64,000 nucleotides of DNA. Origin: Methylocystis sp. IM3 (GTDB lineage: Bacteria > Pseudomonadota > Alphaproteobacteria > Rhizobiales > Beijerinckiaceae). A program made the translations under genes and the position numbers. Below, piece after piece: positions 47,369-57,095 of this stretch. The stretch covers positions 2,244,001 to 2,308,000 of the forward strand of contig NZ_JBBPBZ010000002.1 of NCBI RefSeq assembly GCF_038070105.1, read 5' to 3'. Every line of letters starts with the position of its first letter. The stretch's first letter is position 1. A model generated the notes under the pieces. The model searched no databases, was not told the DNA's origin, and was given only the letters and a program-made list of their open reading frames with translations.

Positions 47369-47452
47369 CGGGCTGGACGCTCGGCCGGTCCTCAAGGGCC
47401 GCAGTTCTCTAAAACGAACGATTTGCGCCGTTCTGGCTTGACGTAACGAACA

Positions 47453-47475
47453 GCGGCTGGCACACAACCAGCCGC
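47453..47475 (+). promoter_or_regulatory. Hairpin in metK leader
   Basis: A perfect 8-bp stem GCGGCTGG / CCAGCCGC with loop CACACAA, 55 bp before the metK GTG, followed by AATCGTCGCGTAAAGCGCGCG, a tract that could pair further. There is no T tract, so it is not a simple terminator. A SAM-responsive leader is possible, but I could not match it confidently to SAM-II or SAM/SAH consensus. Confidence 0.4.
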
Positions 47476-47529
47476 AATCGTCGCGTAAAGCGCGCGAATA
47501 TTTCGTCGGGGGCCATCGGGAGATTCGAA

Positions 47530-48720
47530 GTGACCCGTAAGAATTATCTGTTCACCAGCGAGTCCGTTTCAGAAGGCCATCCGGACAAAGTCTGCGACCG
47601 CATTTCGGACGAGATCGTCGACGAGTTCTTCCGTGAAGGCCCCAAGGCCGGGATCGACCCGTACGCCATTCGCGTCGCCGCAGAGACCCTCGCGACCACG
47701 AACCGCGTGGTGATCGCGGGCGAAGTCCGCGGCCCGCACATCTCCTTCGATCGCATCATCGAGATCGCCCGCAACGCCATCCGCGCCATCGGCTACGAGC
47801 AGCGCGGCTTCCACTGGAACACGGCCAATGTCGAGGTGCTGCTGCACGAGCAGTCGGTCGACATCGCGCAGGGCGTCGACGCCTCGGGCAACAAGGACGA
47901 GGGCGCGGGCGACCAGGGCATCATGTTCGGCTACGCCGTGCGGGAAACCCCGGATCTGATGCCGGCGCCGCTTTACTATTCCCACAAGATTCTGGAGCTC
48001 CTCGCCGAGGCCCGCCACTCGGGCAAGGAGAAGGGGCTTGGGCCAGACGCGAAGAGCCAGGTCACCGTCCGCTATGTGGATGGCAAGCCGGTCGAGGCGA
48101 CCCAGATCGTGCTGTCTCACCAGCACGTCGACGAGACCCTGGCGCCGGCTGACATCCGCCGCATCGCCGAGCCTTACATTCGCCAGGCGCTGCCCGAGGG
48201 ATGGATCACCGACAAGACGGTCTGGCACGTCAATCCGACGGGCAAGTTCTTCATTGGCGGCCCCGATGGCGACGCCGGACTGACTGGCCGCAAGATCATC
48301 GTGGACACCTATGGCGGCGCGGCGCCGCACGGCGGCGGGGCCTTCTCGGGCAAGGACCCGACCAAGGTGGACCGTTCCGCCGCCTATGCGGCCCGCTATC
48401 TGGCCAAGAATGTCGTCGCCGCCGGCCTCGCCGATCGCTGCACGCTTCAGCTCTCCTACGCCATCGGCGTCGCCGAGCCGCTGTCGATCTACGTCGATCT
48501 GCACGGCACCGGCCAGGTGCCGGAGGACAAGCTCGAAGCCGTTCTCCCGCAGCTGGTGCGCCTGACGCCGCGCGGCATTCGTGAGCATCTCCAGCTCAAT
48601 CGCCCGATCTATGCGCGCACCTCTTCCTATGGCCATTTCGGCCGTCAGCCCGACGCCGACGGGGGCTTTTCCTGGGAGAAGACGGACCTCGTCGATCAGT
48701 TGCGGTCGCATTTCCGCTGA
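47530..48720 (+). CDS. metK: S-adenosylmethionine synthetase
   Basis: 396 aa, GTG start with GGGAG seven bases upstream. Makes SAM from methionine and ATP. The motifs are [20 protein letters not shown] (ATP-binding His), [12 protein letters not shown], the P-loop-like [20 protein letters not shown], and [23 protein letters not shown] is consumed by several methyltransferases encoded here (trmB, trmJ, rsmI, miaB). Confidence 0.97.
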   Translation: MTRKNYLFTSESVSEGHPDKVCDRISDEIVDEFFREGPKAGIDPYAIRVAAETLATTNRVVIAGEVRGPHISFDRIIEIARNAIRAIGYEQRGFHWNTANVEVLLHEQSVDIAQGVDASGNKDEGAGDQGIMFGYAVRETPDLMPAPLYYSHKILELLAEARHSGKEKGLGPDAKSQVTVRYVDGKPVEATQIVLSHQHVDETLAPADIRRIAEPYIRQALPEGWITDKTVWHVNPTGKFFIGGPDGDAGLTGRKIIVDTYGGAAPHGGGAFSGKDPTKVDRSAAYAARYLAKNVVAAGLADRCTLQLSYAIGVAEPLSIYVDLHGTGQVPEDKLEAVLPQLVRLTPRGIREHLQLNRPIYARTSSYGHFGRQPDADGGFSWEKTDLVDQLRSHFR

Positions 48721-48747
48721 TCGCCAGTCGAAACGCGCGAAATATCG

Positions 48748-48770
48748 ATGGCCGGGCGCGTCCCGGCCAT
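48748..48770. repeat. Palindrome ATGGCCGGG / CCCGGCCAT after metK
   Basis: Perfect 9-bp inverted repeat with a 5-nt loop, 28 bp after metK. Same type as the element near 8480. It may also terminate or stabilise the metK transcript. Confidence 0.6.
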
Positions 48771-48793
48771 TGGCTTTCATCAAACGGCAAGAC

Positions 48794-49474
48794 ATGACCG
48801 AAGAGGCTCATCCGGCCCGGCGACGGCTCTATGGCCGCTCCAAGGGCAAGGCGTTGCGCCAGCATCAGACCGAGCTGATGGCCACGCTGCTGCCGAAGCT
48901 CGCGCTCGATCTGTCCGGCCCCCTGCCCCTGCGCCCCGGCCGCGAAGCCAGACTCGAGATCGGCTTCGGCGGCGGCGAGCATCTCATCGAGGCGGCGGCG
49001 CGCGAGCCGGATGTCGATTTCTTCGGCTGCGAGCCTTTCGTCAACGGCATGGCGAAACTTCTGTCCCGCATCGAGGCGCGCGGGCTCGACAATGTCCGCC
49101 TCCATCAGGGCGACGCGGCCGAGGCGCTGGACCGGCTTCCGGACGCGAGCCTCTCCCGGATCTATCTCTTCTACCCCGACCCTTGGCCCAAGCGGCGCCA
49201 TCGCAAGCGCAGATTCGTGTCGCCGGAGAATATCGACCGGCTTGCCCGCGTCCTGCGGCCGGGGGCGGAACTGCGCTTCGCCACGGACATCGACGATTAC
49301 GCGGCCTGGACGCTGGCGCGGCTGCGCGCTTGCGACGCATTTCGCTGGCGGGCGCAGACGGCGCAAGATTGGCGACGCCCCTGGGAGGGCTGGACGCAGA
49401 CCAAATATGAGGCCAAAGCGATGGCGGCGGGACGCCGCCCGGTCTATCTGACGTTCATCAGAGAGGCCGGCTGA
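48794..49474 (+). CDS. trmB: tRNA (guanine-N7-)-methyltransferase
   Basis: 226 aa. Methylates G46 of tRNA with SAM. A Rossmann-fold enzyme: ARLEIGFGGGEHLIEAAARE (SAM loop), FFGCEPFVNGMAKLL, IYLFYPDPWPKRRHRKRRFV (signature DPWPK-x-H-x-KRR) and the end TKYEAKAMAAGRRPVYLTFI. Follows metK as in relatives. Confidence 0.95.
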   Translation: MTEEAHPARRRLYGRSKGKALRQHQTELMATLLPKLALDLSGPLPLRPGREARLEIGFGGGEHLIEAAAREPDVDFFGCEPFVNGMAKLLSRIEARGLDNVRLHQGDAAEALDRLPDASLSRIYLFYPDPWPKRRHRKRRFVSPENIDRLARVLRPGAELRFATDIDDYAAWTLARLRACDAFRWRAQTAQDWRRPWEGWTQTKYEAKAMAAGRRPVYLTFIREAG

Positions 49475-49494
49475 TACGGCAGAGGGAGCGCGGG

Positions 49495-50388
49495 ATGGTC
49501 GATTTGGCGAATACGGCGGTCGGTTCGACGAAGACGGTCGAGACGACAGTGGAGCGTTTTCGCGCGGATGTGCTCGAACCCTCGATGCGCACGATCGTGC
49601 TGGTCGATTTCTGGGCGCCCTGGTGCGGCCCCTGCAAGCAGCTGGCCCCCGTGCTCGAGCGGGTCGTGGCGGCGACGGGCGGCAAGGTCCAGCTCGTCAA
49701 GATGAACATCGACGCCGAGCCGGAGGTCGCGGGGCAACTCGGGATCAAGTCGATCCCGGCCGTGGTCGCCTTCCAGCGCGGGCGGCCCGTCGACGGCTTC
49801 GTCGGCGCCCTGCCCGAGAGCCAGATCAAGGGCTTTCTGGAGCGCCTCGTCGGCCCGATCGAGGACGCCGGGGACGCGCTCGAGGCGGTGCAGGCGCTGA
49901 TCGATTCTGGCGACGTCGCGGGCGCCCACGAGCTTCTGTCCGAACTCGCCAGCGAGGAGCCGGTCAACCCCAAGGCCGTGGCGATGCTCGCGCGGCTCTA
50001 TGTCGCCGCGGGGCAGCTCGATTCTGCCCGCACCCTGCTCGATCGCCTGCCCGAATCGGCGCGCAAGGACCCGGATGTCGCGGCCGCCGTCGCAGCGGTC
50101 GAAAACGCCGCCGCCGCGCAGGATCTCGGAGGAATCGAGGACCTCAGAACGAGGATCAATTTCGACCCCAACGATTTTCAGGCCTACTTCGACCTGGCGC
50201 TCGCGCTCAACGCCAAGGACCGGCGCGAGGAAGCGGCCCATGCGCTTCTTGAAATCATCCGGCGCGACCGTAGTTGGAACGATGACGGAGCGAGAAAACA
50301 GCTCGTCCAGTTCTTCGAGGCGTGGGGACCGATGGACAAGGCGACCATCGCGGCGCGGCGCCGCCTCTCCACGATGCTCTTCTCGTAA
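49495..50388 (+). CDS. cnoX: Thioredoxin-fold co-chaperone CnoX (YbbN)
   Basis: 297 aa. Thioredoxin domain (~25-125) with the redox motif DFWAPWCGPCKQLAPVL and cis-Pro SIPAVVAF, then TPR-like helices (~130-290: AGQLDSARTLLDRLPESARK, FDPNDFQAYFDLALALNAKD). Unlike the E. coli CnoX, whose thioredoxin motif is SQHC, this one keeps WCGPC and could be redox active. Family members protect clients from oxidation and hand them to GroEL or DnaK. Confidence 0.92.
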   Translation: MVDLANTAVGSTKTVETTVERFRADVLEPSMRTIVLVDFWAPWCGPCKQLAPVLERVVAATGGKVQLVKMNIDAEPEVAGQLGIKSIPAVVAFQRGRPVDGFVGALPESQIKGFLERLVGPIEDAGDALEAVQALIDSGDVAGAHELLSELASEEPVNPKAVAMLARLYVAAGQLDSARTLLDRLPESARKDPDVAAAVAAVENAAAAQDLGGIEDLRTRINFDPNDFQAYFDLALALNAKDRREEAAHALLEIIRRDRSWNDDGARKQLVQFFEAWGPMDKATIAARRRLSTMLFS

Positions 50389-50413
50389 AGGGAGAGGCGT
50401 CACGCCGACCCAC

Positions 50414-51079
50414 ATGAGCCTGAATTGCCCTTACACGGACATCAGGGAGTTACCGGAGATTATTCCGGTGTTTCCACTCGCCGGCGCAATGCTCCTGCCG
50501 CGCGGCGAGCTGCCGCTCAATGTTTTCGAGCCGCGCTATGTCGCCATGGTGGACGCAGCCATTTCGGGCGAGCGCCTCATTGGCATGATCCAGCCGCTAC
50601 AGGGCGGCAATGGCGGAACGCCGCCGCCGCTCTTCCAGATCGGCTGCGCCGGGCGCATCACCCGCTTCGCGGAGACGGGCGATGGGCGCTATCTCATTAC
50701 CCTCACGGGCGTGACGCGCTTCCGCATCGCCGCCGAAGTCACCGAACACTCGCCCTATCGGCTGTTTCGGGTGAATTACGAGGGGTTCCAGGCCGATTTG
50801 CTGCCGGGCGCCGGCGAGAACGCGGTGGATCGCGAAAGCATGGTCGCCATGTTGCGCAGCTTCGCCGAATCCTCGAAACTCGAGGTCGATTGGGCCAGCA
50901 TCGACGCGGCCCCAACCGAAACGCTGGTCAATGCGCTGGCGATGATGTCCCCGTTCGGCGCCAATGAAAAGCAGGCGCTGATCGAGGCCATCGATCTCAA
51001 GACGCGAGCCGAAACGCTCGTCGCCCTTGCGAAGCTCGATCTTGCGCAGCGCGACGGCGAAGGTCAACAATGGCACTGA
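50414..51079 (+). CDS. Lon N-terminal-domain protein (LON substrate-binding domain only)
   Basis: 221 aa: [40 protein letters not shown] and [12 protein letters not shown] define the Lon N domain; the rest is helical. No ATPase or protease domain. Substrate selection or adaptor roles are assumed for these proteins. The stop overlaps one of the possible starts of the next gene. Confidence 0.9.
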   Translation: MSLNCPYTDIRELPEIIPVFPLAGAMLLPRGELPLNVFEPRYVAMVDAAISGERLIGMIQPLQGGNGGTPPPLFQIGCAGRITRFAETGDGRYLITLTGVTRFRIAAEVTEHSPYRLFRVNYEGFQADLLPGAGENAVDRESMVAMLRSFAESSKLEVDWASIDAAPTETLVNALAMMSPFGANEKQALIEAIDLKTRAETLVALAKLDLAQRDGEGQQWH

Positions 51080-51099
51080 TTGAAGCAGAGGAAGAATAT

Positions 51100-51327
51100 A
51101 TGAGCGAGAACGTCGCGGCCGGCGCGGAAAATACTGAGAGCGCCGCCCCAGAGGGCACGAAAGTCGATCCGCGCCTGCTCGAGATCCTCGTCTGCCCGCT
51201 GACGAAATCGTCGCTGGACTATGATCGTAACCGGCAGGAGCTCATTTCCCGCTCGGCCCGCCTCGCCTATCCGATCCGCGACGGCATTCCGATCATGCTG
51301 CCGGAGGAAGCGCGGCAGATTGACTAG
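51100..51327 (+). CDS. Trm112-like / UPF0434 protein
   Basis: 75 aa from the ATG at 51100 (GAGG eight bases upstream); an ATG at 51070 that overlaps the previous gene would give 85 aa. Core: [40 protein letters not shown]. Only one of the usual zinc Cys residues remains, as in other alphaproteobacterial members. Trm112-like proteins activate methyltransferases in other domains of life; the bacterial role is unclear. Confidence 0.88.
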   Translation: MSENVAAGAENTESAAPEGTKVDPRLLEILVCPLTKSSLDYDRNRQELISRSARLAYPIRDGIPIMLPEEARQID

Positions 51328-51341
51328 AGCTTTGCAACGTC

Positions 51342-51374
51342 GCAGAATCGCTCCTTCTCTGGGAGCGGTTCTGC
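51342..51374. terminator. Long hairpin between UPF0434 gene and tesB
   Basis: GCAGAATCGCTCC (51342-51354) pairs with GGAGCGGTTCTGC (51362-51374) over 13 bp with one G-T pair and a 7-nt loop. There is no T tract. It may be a terminator without U-run, or a dispersed palindrome. Confidence 0.5.
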
Positions 51375-51405
51375 GCTTCCGGCTCCCACAAAGGGCGGTT
51401 TCGGC

Positions 51406-52269
51406 ATGGGCGACGGACCCGCTCGCGAGCTTCTCGCGCTGCTCGACATAGAAAACCTCGGAGACGACCGCTTTCGTGGCTATAGCCCCGCTTCGGCGGG
51501 AAACCACCTCTATGGCGGACAGGTCGTCGCTCAGGCTCTGGTGGCCGCGACCCGCACCGTGTCGCCCGACCGGCCGGCGCATTCTCTGCACGCCTATTTC
51601 GTGCTCGCTGGCGATCCGCGGACGCCCATAGATTTCGAGGTCGAGCGCATTCGTGACGGCCGCAGCTTCACGACGCGGCGCTGCGTCGCGACCCAGCGCG
51701 GGCGCACCATCTTCTCGCTCGAAGCCTCCTTTCAGCTTCGCGAGCCCGGCCTCGCCCATGCGGCCGATATGCCGCAGACGCCGCCGCCGGAGGATCTCGC
51801 GCCGATCAACGAGCTGATCGAGCGTTTTCGCGCCTTTCTGCCGGCGCCCTCCGAGCCCTGGATGCAACGCGCCTGCGCGCTCGACATGCGCGTCGTGGCC
51901 CCGGAGACGCTCATTTCGCCCAATAAAATGGGGCAATTGATCTGGTTTCGCGTGCAGGGTCCCCTGCCCGAGGCGGAGGCCGTCCACGCGGCGCTGCTCG
52001 CCTTTCTTTCCGACATGACGCTGCTCAATACGGCGCTCGTGGTCCACGGCCGCAACATTTTCGACCCGGCCATCCAGGTGGCGAGTCTCGACCATTCGCT
52101 CTGGATACACGAAGCGCCGCGCGTCGATGGCTGGCTGCTCTACGCGCAGGAGAGCCCCGCCGCCGCCCACGCGCGCGGGCTGACCTTCGGACGGATTTAC
52201 GCCCGCGACGGGCGCCTGCTCGCCTCGGTAGCGCAGGAAGGGCTGATCCGTCTCCGTACCAAAGTTTAG
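51406..52269 (+). CDS. tesB: Acyl-CoA thioesterase II
   Basis: 287 aa, double hot-dog fold. It has SAGNHLYGGQVVAQALVAAT, the first-domain HSLHAYFVLAGDPRTPIDFE, and the second domain with the catalytic Asp region QVASLDHSLWIHEAPRVDGW; the end has FGRIYARDGRLLASVAQEGL. Hydrolyses medium- to long-chain acyl-CoA. Confidence 0.95.
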   Translation: MGDGPARELLALLDIENLGDDRFRGYSPASAGNHLYGGQVVAQALVAATRTVSPDRPAHSLHAYFVLAGDPRTPIDFEVERIRDGRSFTTRRCVATQRGRTIFSLEASFQLREPGLAHAADMPQTPPPEDLAPINELIERFRAFLPAPSEPWMQRACALDMRVVAPETLISPNKMGQLIWFRVQGPLPEAEAVHAALLAFLSDMTLLNTALVVHGRNIFDPAIQVASLDHSLWIHEAPRVDGWLLYAQESPAAAHARGLTFGRIYARDGRLLASVAQEGLIRLRTKV

Positions 52270-52437
52270 GCGCCCGCCTAAAGAGCAGGCGCCTGCTGGG
52301 CTCGGCCGAGCGCCGCCTATTTCCCAAGCAATTGCCGGGCTCCGGCTACGACCGGGGGATTTGCGCCGCGCCGGCCAGACCTCCCGCGCATCGGCCTCTC
52401 GCCGGTAATCCGCTTGTTTTTCAGAGACGAGGCCGAC

Positions 52438-52453
52438 TGGCACGGCATTTGAA
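52438..52453 (+). promoter_or_regulatory. Probable sigma-54 promoter of glnK2-amtB2
   Basis: TGGCACGGCATTTGAA fits TGGCAC-N5-TTGC except for A in place of the C of the -12 GC. It lies about 116 bp before the glnK ATG. The mismatch suggests a weaker promoter than that of copy 1. Confidence 0.6.
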
Positions 52454-52465
52454 AGCAAGAGGCGC

Positions 52466-52907
<442 letters not shown>

Positions 52908-52940
52908 TCCTTTCCTCCCCGATCAATCTGGAGCTTCCAC

Positions 52941-54413
52941 ATGAAATTTCCTTCGCCTCGAAGCGCGTTCGCGGCTTCGACCCTCGCGGGAGCGGCGCTG
53001 ATCGCCTTGGCCGGGCCGGCCTTCGCCGGCAATGACCCGACGCCGCATCCGGGCGACGTCGCCTGGATGCTGACCTCGACGCTGCTCGTGCTGATGATGT
53101 CCGTCCCCGGCCTGGCGCTTTTCTACGGCGGCCTCGTGCGCACGAAGAACATGCTGTCCATCCTCACGCAAACCTTTGCGATCGTCTGTCTCGTCGGCGT
53201 GATCTGGTCGATCTACGGCTATTCGCTGGCCTTCGGCGACGGCGGCGCGCTGAATCATTACATCGGCGGCTTCAACAAGCTGTTCCTCAAGGGCGTCACC
53301 GCCGCGAGCAACGCGCCGACCTTCACGCCCGGCAAGGTCATTCCGGAATATGTCTATCTGACCTTCCAGATGACCTTCGCCATGATCACGCCTGCGTTGA
53401 TCGTGGGCGCCTTCGCCGAGCGCATGAAATTCTCGGCGGTGCTGCTCTTCGTGGCGCTCTGGGTCACCTTCATCTACTTCCCCGTCGCCCATTGGGTCTG
53501 GGGCGTGGCCGATCCCAACGCGCTCGTCGACGCCGCGACCCAGCTTGCCGCGGCGAACGATGAGGCGGCGAAGGCGGCGGCGCAGGCGAAGATCGACGAA
53601 ATCGCAGGCAATGTCGGCTGGCTCGCTGGCAAGGGCGCGCTCGACTTCGCCGGCGGCACGGTCGTGCATATCAATGCGGGCATCGCGGGTCTGGTCGGCG
53701 CCATCATGGTCGGCAAGCGCATCGGCTACGGCAGGGAAATCCTGGCGCCGCACTCGCTCACCCTGTCGATGGTCGGCGCCTCGCTTCTCTGGGTCGGCTG
53801 GTTCGGCTTCAACGCCGGCTCCAACCTCGAAGCCAATGGCGCGACCGCCCTCGCCTTCGTGAACACGATGGTCGCGACCGCCATGGCGGGCCTCTCCTGG
53901 ATGTTCACCGAGTGGCTGGTGAAGGGCAAACCCTCGCTGCTCGGCCTGATCACCGGCGCGGTGGCGGGTCTCGTCGCCGTGACTCCGGCTTCGGGCTACG
54001 CGGGCCCGATGGGCTCCATCGTTCTCGGCCTCGCCGTCTCGCCGATCTGCCTGTTCTTCGTTGAATTTGTGAAGCACCGGGTCGGCTACGACGACGCGCT
54101 GGACGTCTTCGGCGTGCACTGCATCGGCGGCATCACCGGCGCACTGGCGACCGGCCTGTTGGTCAATCCGGCCTTCGGCGGCGTCGGCATCACCGACTAC
54201 ACCAACCTCGAAAACTACGCCGGGACCTATGAAATGGCCACGCAGATGAAGGCGCAGGCCATCGCCGTCGTCGCGACCCTGCTCTTCTCCGGAATCGGGT
54301 CGGCGATCCTCTACAAAATCGTCGACATCATCGTCGGCCTGCGTCCAGCGCCCGAGCAGGAGCGCGAGGGCCTCGACATCGCGGATCACGGCGAACGCGC
54401 CTACAATTACTAA
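52941..54413 (+). CDS. amtB: Ammonium transporter (copy 2)
   Basis: 490 aa. Signal peptide ending GPAFAG, eleven helices, pore motifs GGTVVHINAGIAGLV and DVFGVHCIGGITGALATG. It is ~58 residues longer than copy 1. Part of the difference is an Ala-rich, charged insertion around ALVDAATQLAAANDEAAKAA (about residues 194-230) between two helices just before the DFAGG motif; another part is a longer loop near GGFNKLFLKGVTAASNAPTF. Operon partner of glnK copy 2. Confidence 0.96.
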   Translation: MKFPSPRSAFAASTLAGAALIALAGPAFAGNDPTPHPGDVAWMLTSTLLVLMMSVPGLALFYGGLVRTKNMLSILTQTFAIVCLVGVIWSIYGYSLAFGDGGALNHYIGGFNKLFLKGVTAASNAPTFTPGKVIPEYVYLTFQMTFAMITPALIVGAFAERMKFSAVLLFVALWVTFIYFPVAHWVWGVADPNALVDAATQLAAANDEAAKAAAQAKIDEIAGNVGWLAGKGALDFAGGTVVHINAGIAGLVGAIMVGKRIGYGREILAPHSLTLSMVGASLLWVGWFGFNAGSNLEANGATALAFVNTMVATAMAGLSWMFTEWLVKGKPSLLGLITGAVAGLVAVTPASGYAGPMGSIVLGLAVSPICLFFVEFVKHRVGYDDALDVFGVHCIGGITGALATGLLVNPAFGGVGITDYTNLENYAGTYEMATQMKAQAIAVVATLLFSGIGSAILYKIVDIIVGLRPAPEQEREGLDIADHGERAYNY

Positions 54414-54443
54414 AAGAGCTTGGTCCACGAGACAAAGCAGGAG

Positions 54444-54470
54444 CGGCGCCCACGGGCGTCGTTTCCGTTT
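54444..54470 (+). terminator. Terminator after amtB2
   Basis: CGGCGCC / GGCGTCG stem (7 bp with one G-T pair) around a 4-nt loop, followed by TTTCCGTTT, 31 bp after the stop. Confidence 0.65.
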
Positions 54471-54667
54471 GTGGACGCCGTTCCGAGCGGCCCTGGGGAG
54501 GCTCGTGGCTCTGGCGGTGTTTGGATCAAGAGGAAGCTTGCGCGGCAAGTGGCTCGAAGCCTCGTCGGCTCGCCTGCTTGTCAGCGATTGAAGCGGCTCG
54601 CAGAGGGAGCCGCCTCTTCATGCAATGCGATTCACGTCGAAACCGGTCGGGTTTCCAGCAACAGGTC

Positions 54668-54699
54668 GAAGCAATCCAGAGCCAGCTCCGGATTGCTTC
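54668..54699. repeat. Palindromic repeat GAAGCAATCC (copy 1)
   Basis: GAAGCAATCC (54668-54677) and GGATTGCTTC (54690-54699) form a perfect 10-bp inverted repeat. A second copy with the same arms, extended to 12 bp, lies at 62034-62074. Confidence 0.8.
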
Positions 54700-54732
54700 A
54701 TTCGGCTCCTTGCCGGAGTCTCTCCCCTCGCC

Positions 54733-55956
54733 TCAGGCGCCATTTCCGGTGAAATTGCGCGGCGCCGGCGAGATGATCTTGGCGGAACCGCCGCCGATCT
54801 CCAGAATCGAGAGCCCACGCTCATTGGTCCCGTCGGGCTTGAAGCGGAAGACGCCGTCGGCGCCGTTGAAGCCCGAGGGGTTGGTGAGCACGTTTTCGGA
54901 ATAACGCTGGGAGCCCTGCGAGCGCGACAGCGCGATTGCGAGCGACACGGCGTCATAGGCGAGCGTGGCGATGCGGGCAGGATCAGACCCGAACTTCGCC
55001 TTGTAGCGTTGCGCGAAGGCGTTGAAGCCGGCGTTCTCCGGCGCCGTGAACCAGGCGCCCTGCAAGGCCGGCAGGCTCAGGGTGCGCGAGTCGTTCCACA
55101 GGCCCGTGCCGATGATCTGCACCTTCTTGGAGTCGAGACCGTTCGCCGACAGATCTTTCGACAGGGCGGACATGGCGTCGGCCTGCTCGGGAATGAAGAG
55201 CGCGTCGAACTGGTCGCGGGCGGCGGCGAGCCGCTGAACCGACTCTGCCGAGGCGCCCGGCTTGTATCGCTCGATCAGCGGCACGCGCAGGCCGGCGGTA
55301 GCCGCGCTCTGCTGGAACTGGGCCATGGCCAGCGTGCCGTAATCATTCTCCGGCACGAGCGCCGCGACGGATTTCTTACCCTTCTGGGCGGCGTAGGACA
55401 GGCCCCGGTCGACATGGCCCTCGACGAGGAAGGACAGCAGGTAATTCCCGTGCCCCGCCGCGGAGGAATCGGTCGAAAAGGCGATGACGGGCTTGCCCGC
55501 CGAACGCGCAACCCGGCTGACCTCCCGCACGTCCGGCGCGAAGACCGGGCCGAGAATGATCTCGGCGCCTTCATTGAGCGCCGATTGCGCGGCCGCGGCG
55601 GCGCCGGCTGGCGTAGATTTGTCATCCTTGACGAGAATCGTGACGTCGCTCGTGCCGCTATCGGCATAAGCGAGCTTCGCCGCATTGCGCAGCGACGCGC
55701 CGACCGCGGAAGGGCCGTTCGGGCCGGTCAGCGGGACAATGAGGGCGACCTTGACCGCGCCGGTGCCGATCGTCTCGCTGGCGTCGGCCACAGCGACCTG
55801 ACCGGCCGGACCAGGCGCGCCGACATTGATATTCTTGGCTCCCCGCATTCCGGCGGGATTGCAGGCGGCGAGCGCGAGCGCCGCGACGCCCGTCAAGAGG
55901 CCCCATGCGCGGGCGCGTTTGAAGACGCCGGAACGGCCTGCCGGGTAATGACTCAT
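54733..55956 (-). CDS. LpoA-like lipoprotein (periplasmic-binding-protein fold)
   Basis: 407 aa. Lipobox ALALAACNPAG near residue 32. The rest is a type I periplasmic-binding fold (ALIVPLTGPNGPSAVGASLR, LGPVFAPDVREVSRVARSAG, ALVPENDYGTLAMAQFQQSA, DALFIPEQADAMSAL) of the penicillin-binding-protein-activator family. E. coli LpoA has an extra N-terminal TPR domain that is missing here, as in other alphaproteobacteria. Divergent from rsmI, the classical arrangement. An amino-acid-binding role is the alternative. Confidence 0.88.
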   Translation of the reverse strand: MSHYPAGRSGVFKRARAWGLLTGVAALALAACNPAGMRGAKNINVGAPGPAGQVAVADASETIGTGAVKVALIVPLTGPNGPSAVGASLRNAAKLAYADSGTSDVTILVKDDKSTPAGAAAAAQSALNEGAEIILGPVFAPDVREVSRVARSAGKPVIAFSTDSSAAGHGNYLLSFLVEGHVDRGLSYAAQKGKKSVAALVPENDYGTLAMAQFQQSAATAGLRVPLIERYKPGASAESVQRLAAARDQFDALFIPEQADAMSALSKDLSANGLDSKKVQIIGTGLWNDSRTLSLPALQGAWFTAPENAGFNAFAQRYKAKFGSDPARIATLAYDAVSLAIALSRSQGSQRYSENVLTNPSGFNGADGVFRFKPDGTNERGLSILEIGGGSAKIISPAPRNFTGNGA

Positions 55957-56148
55957 TCAGATTAACCCCCTGCGGCGGGCCAGACGGCCTCGCGCGCGCG
56001 TTAAGCTATGCATAGGGTCCGTTTTCAGGCCCGAAAGTCAATAGACCCCCAAACGGGCGTGAATTGAGGCCTTGCCGGAGCGGCCGCGGCCGTTCCATAT
56101 TCCGAACAAATGGACGTCATAACGAACGAAATGCGAAAGGCGCAGCCC

Positions 56149-57066
56149 ATGGCCATCGACGAGCTTCCTCTTCCGGCGGCAGGCTATACGGCCTTCGGCC
56201 TGCGCGCCGAGGCCGAGAAAATCGAGCCCGGTCTGCATGTGGTGGCGACGCCCATCGGCAATCTCAAGGATATTTCCTTCCGCGCCCTCGCGACTCTCGC
56301 CGCCGCCGACGCCGTGATCGCCGAGGATACGCGCGTCACAAAGACGCTCCTTGCGCATTACGGGATCGCGACGCCCCTCATCGCCTATCACGAACACAAC
56401 GCCCGGCAGATTCGCCCCCATCTCCTCGCGCGGCTCGAATCGGGCGCGGCGTTGGCGCTGGTTTCCGACGCAGGCACGCCGCTCGTCTCCGACCCTGGCT
56501 TCAAGCTGGTTCAGGAGGCGCTGGAAAAGGGCTTCCATGTCACCTCGGTGCCCGGCCCCTCGGCCGTGTTGGCGGCGCTCGTCGTCGCCGGCCTGCCGAC
56601 CGACCGCTTCTTTTTCGAGGGCTTCCTGCCCCACAAGAGCGGACCCCGCCGCGCCCGGCTGGCCGAACTCTCGCAAGTTCCCGGCACGCTGGTCTTCTTC
56701 GAAAGTCCCCGTCGCCTCGCCGAGACGCTCGCCGATTGCGCGGCCGTGCTCGGCTCCCGCAACGCCGCCATCGCCCGCGAACTCACCAAGATGTACGAGT
56801 CCGTCCGGCGCGGGCGGTTGGACGAACTCTCGCAGGCGCTCTCCGGCGAGGAGCCGCCGAGAGGCGAAATCGTTTTGCTCGTGGCGCCGCCCGAAGAAGG
56901 CGCGGCGGCGGTCGCAGAGGCCGATCTCGACGCGAGGATCGGGGAGGCGCTCGCGTCCTATTCCGTGAAGGACGCGGCCAGCGTCGTCTCCGCGGCCACG
57001 GGCCAGCCGCGCCGGCAGGTCTATGCGCGGGCGCTGCAACTGGCGGCCGAGCGCGAGAAAGGCTAA
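56149..57066 (+). CDS. rsmI: 16S rRNA (cytidine-1402-2'-O)-methyltransferase
   Basis: 305 aa from the ATG at 56149, chosen for AAAGG eight bases upstream; an in-frame ATG at 56110 lacks a ribosome-binding site. Tetrapyrrole-methylase fold: LHVVATPIGNLKDISFRALA, IAEDTRVTKTLLAHYGI, VSDAGTPLVSDPGFKLV, VPGPSAVLAALVVAGLPTDR, FFEGFLPHKSGPRRARL and RELTKMYESVRRGRLDEL. Modifies C1402 in the decoding centre. Confidence 0.95.
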   Translation: MAIDELPLPAAGYTAFGLRAEAEKIEPGLHVVATPIGNLKDISFRALATLAAADAVIAEDTRVTKTLLAHYGIATPLIAYHEHNARQIRPHLLARLESGAALALVSDAGTPLVSDPGFKLVQEALEKGFHVTSVPGPSAVLAALVVAGLPTDRFFFEGFLPHKSGPRRARLAELSQVPGTLVFFESPRRLAETLADCAAVLGSRNAAIARELTKMYESVRRGRLDELSQALSGEEPPRGEIVLLVAPPEEGAAAVAEADLDARIGEALASYSVKDAASVVSAATGQPRRQVYARALQLAAEREKG

Positions 57067-57095
57067 GCTGACGCCTTGAGGGCCAGGGAGGCGGT

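Larger units (their letters stand above)
54414..54732. other. Intergenic gap with terminator and palindromic repeat
   Basis: The convergent gap between amtB2 and the LpoA-like gene holds no coding region. It contains the amtB2 terminator (54444-54470) and a GAAGCAATCC palindrome (54668-54699). Confidence 0.6.

Noticed and set aside
47395-47530. Confident SAM-II or SAM/SAH riboswitch call for metK
   Set aside because: Only one hairpin can be drawn with confidence and the conserved pseudoknot bases could not be placed by eye; listed as a candidate leader only.
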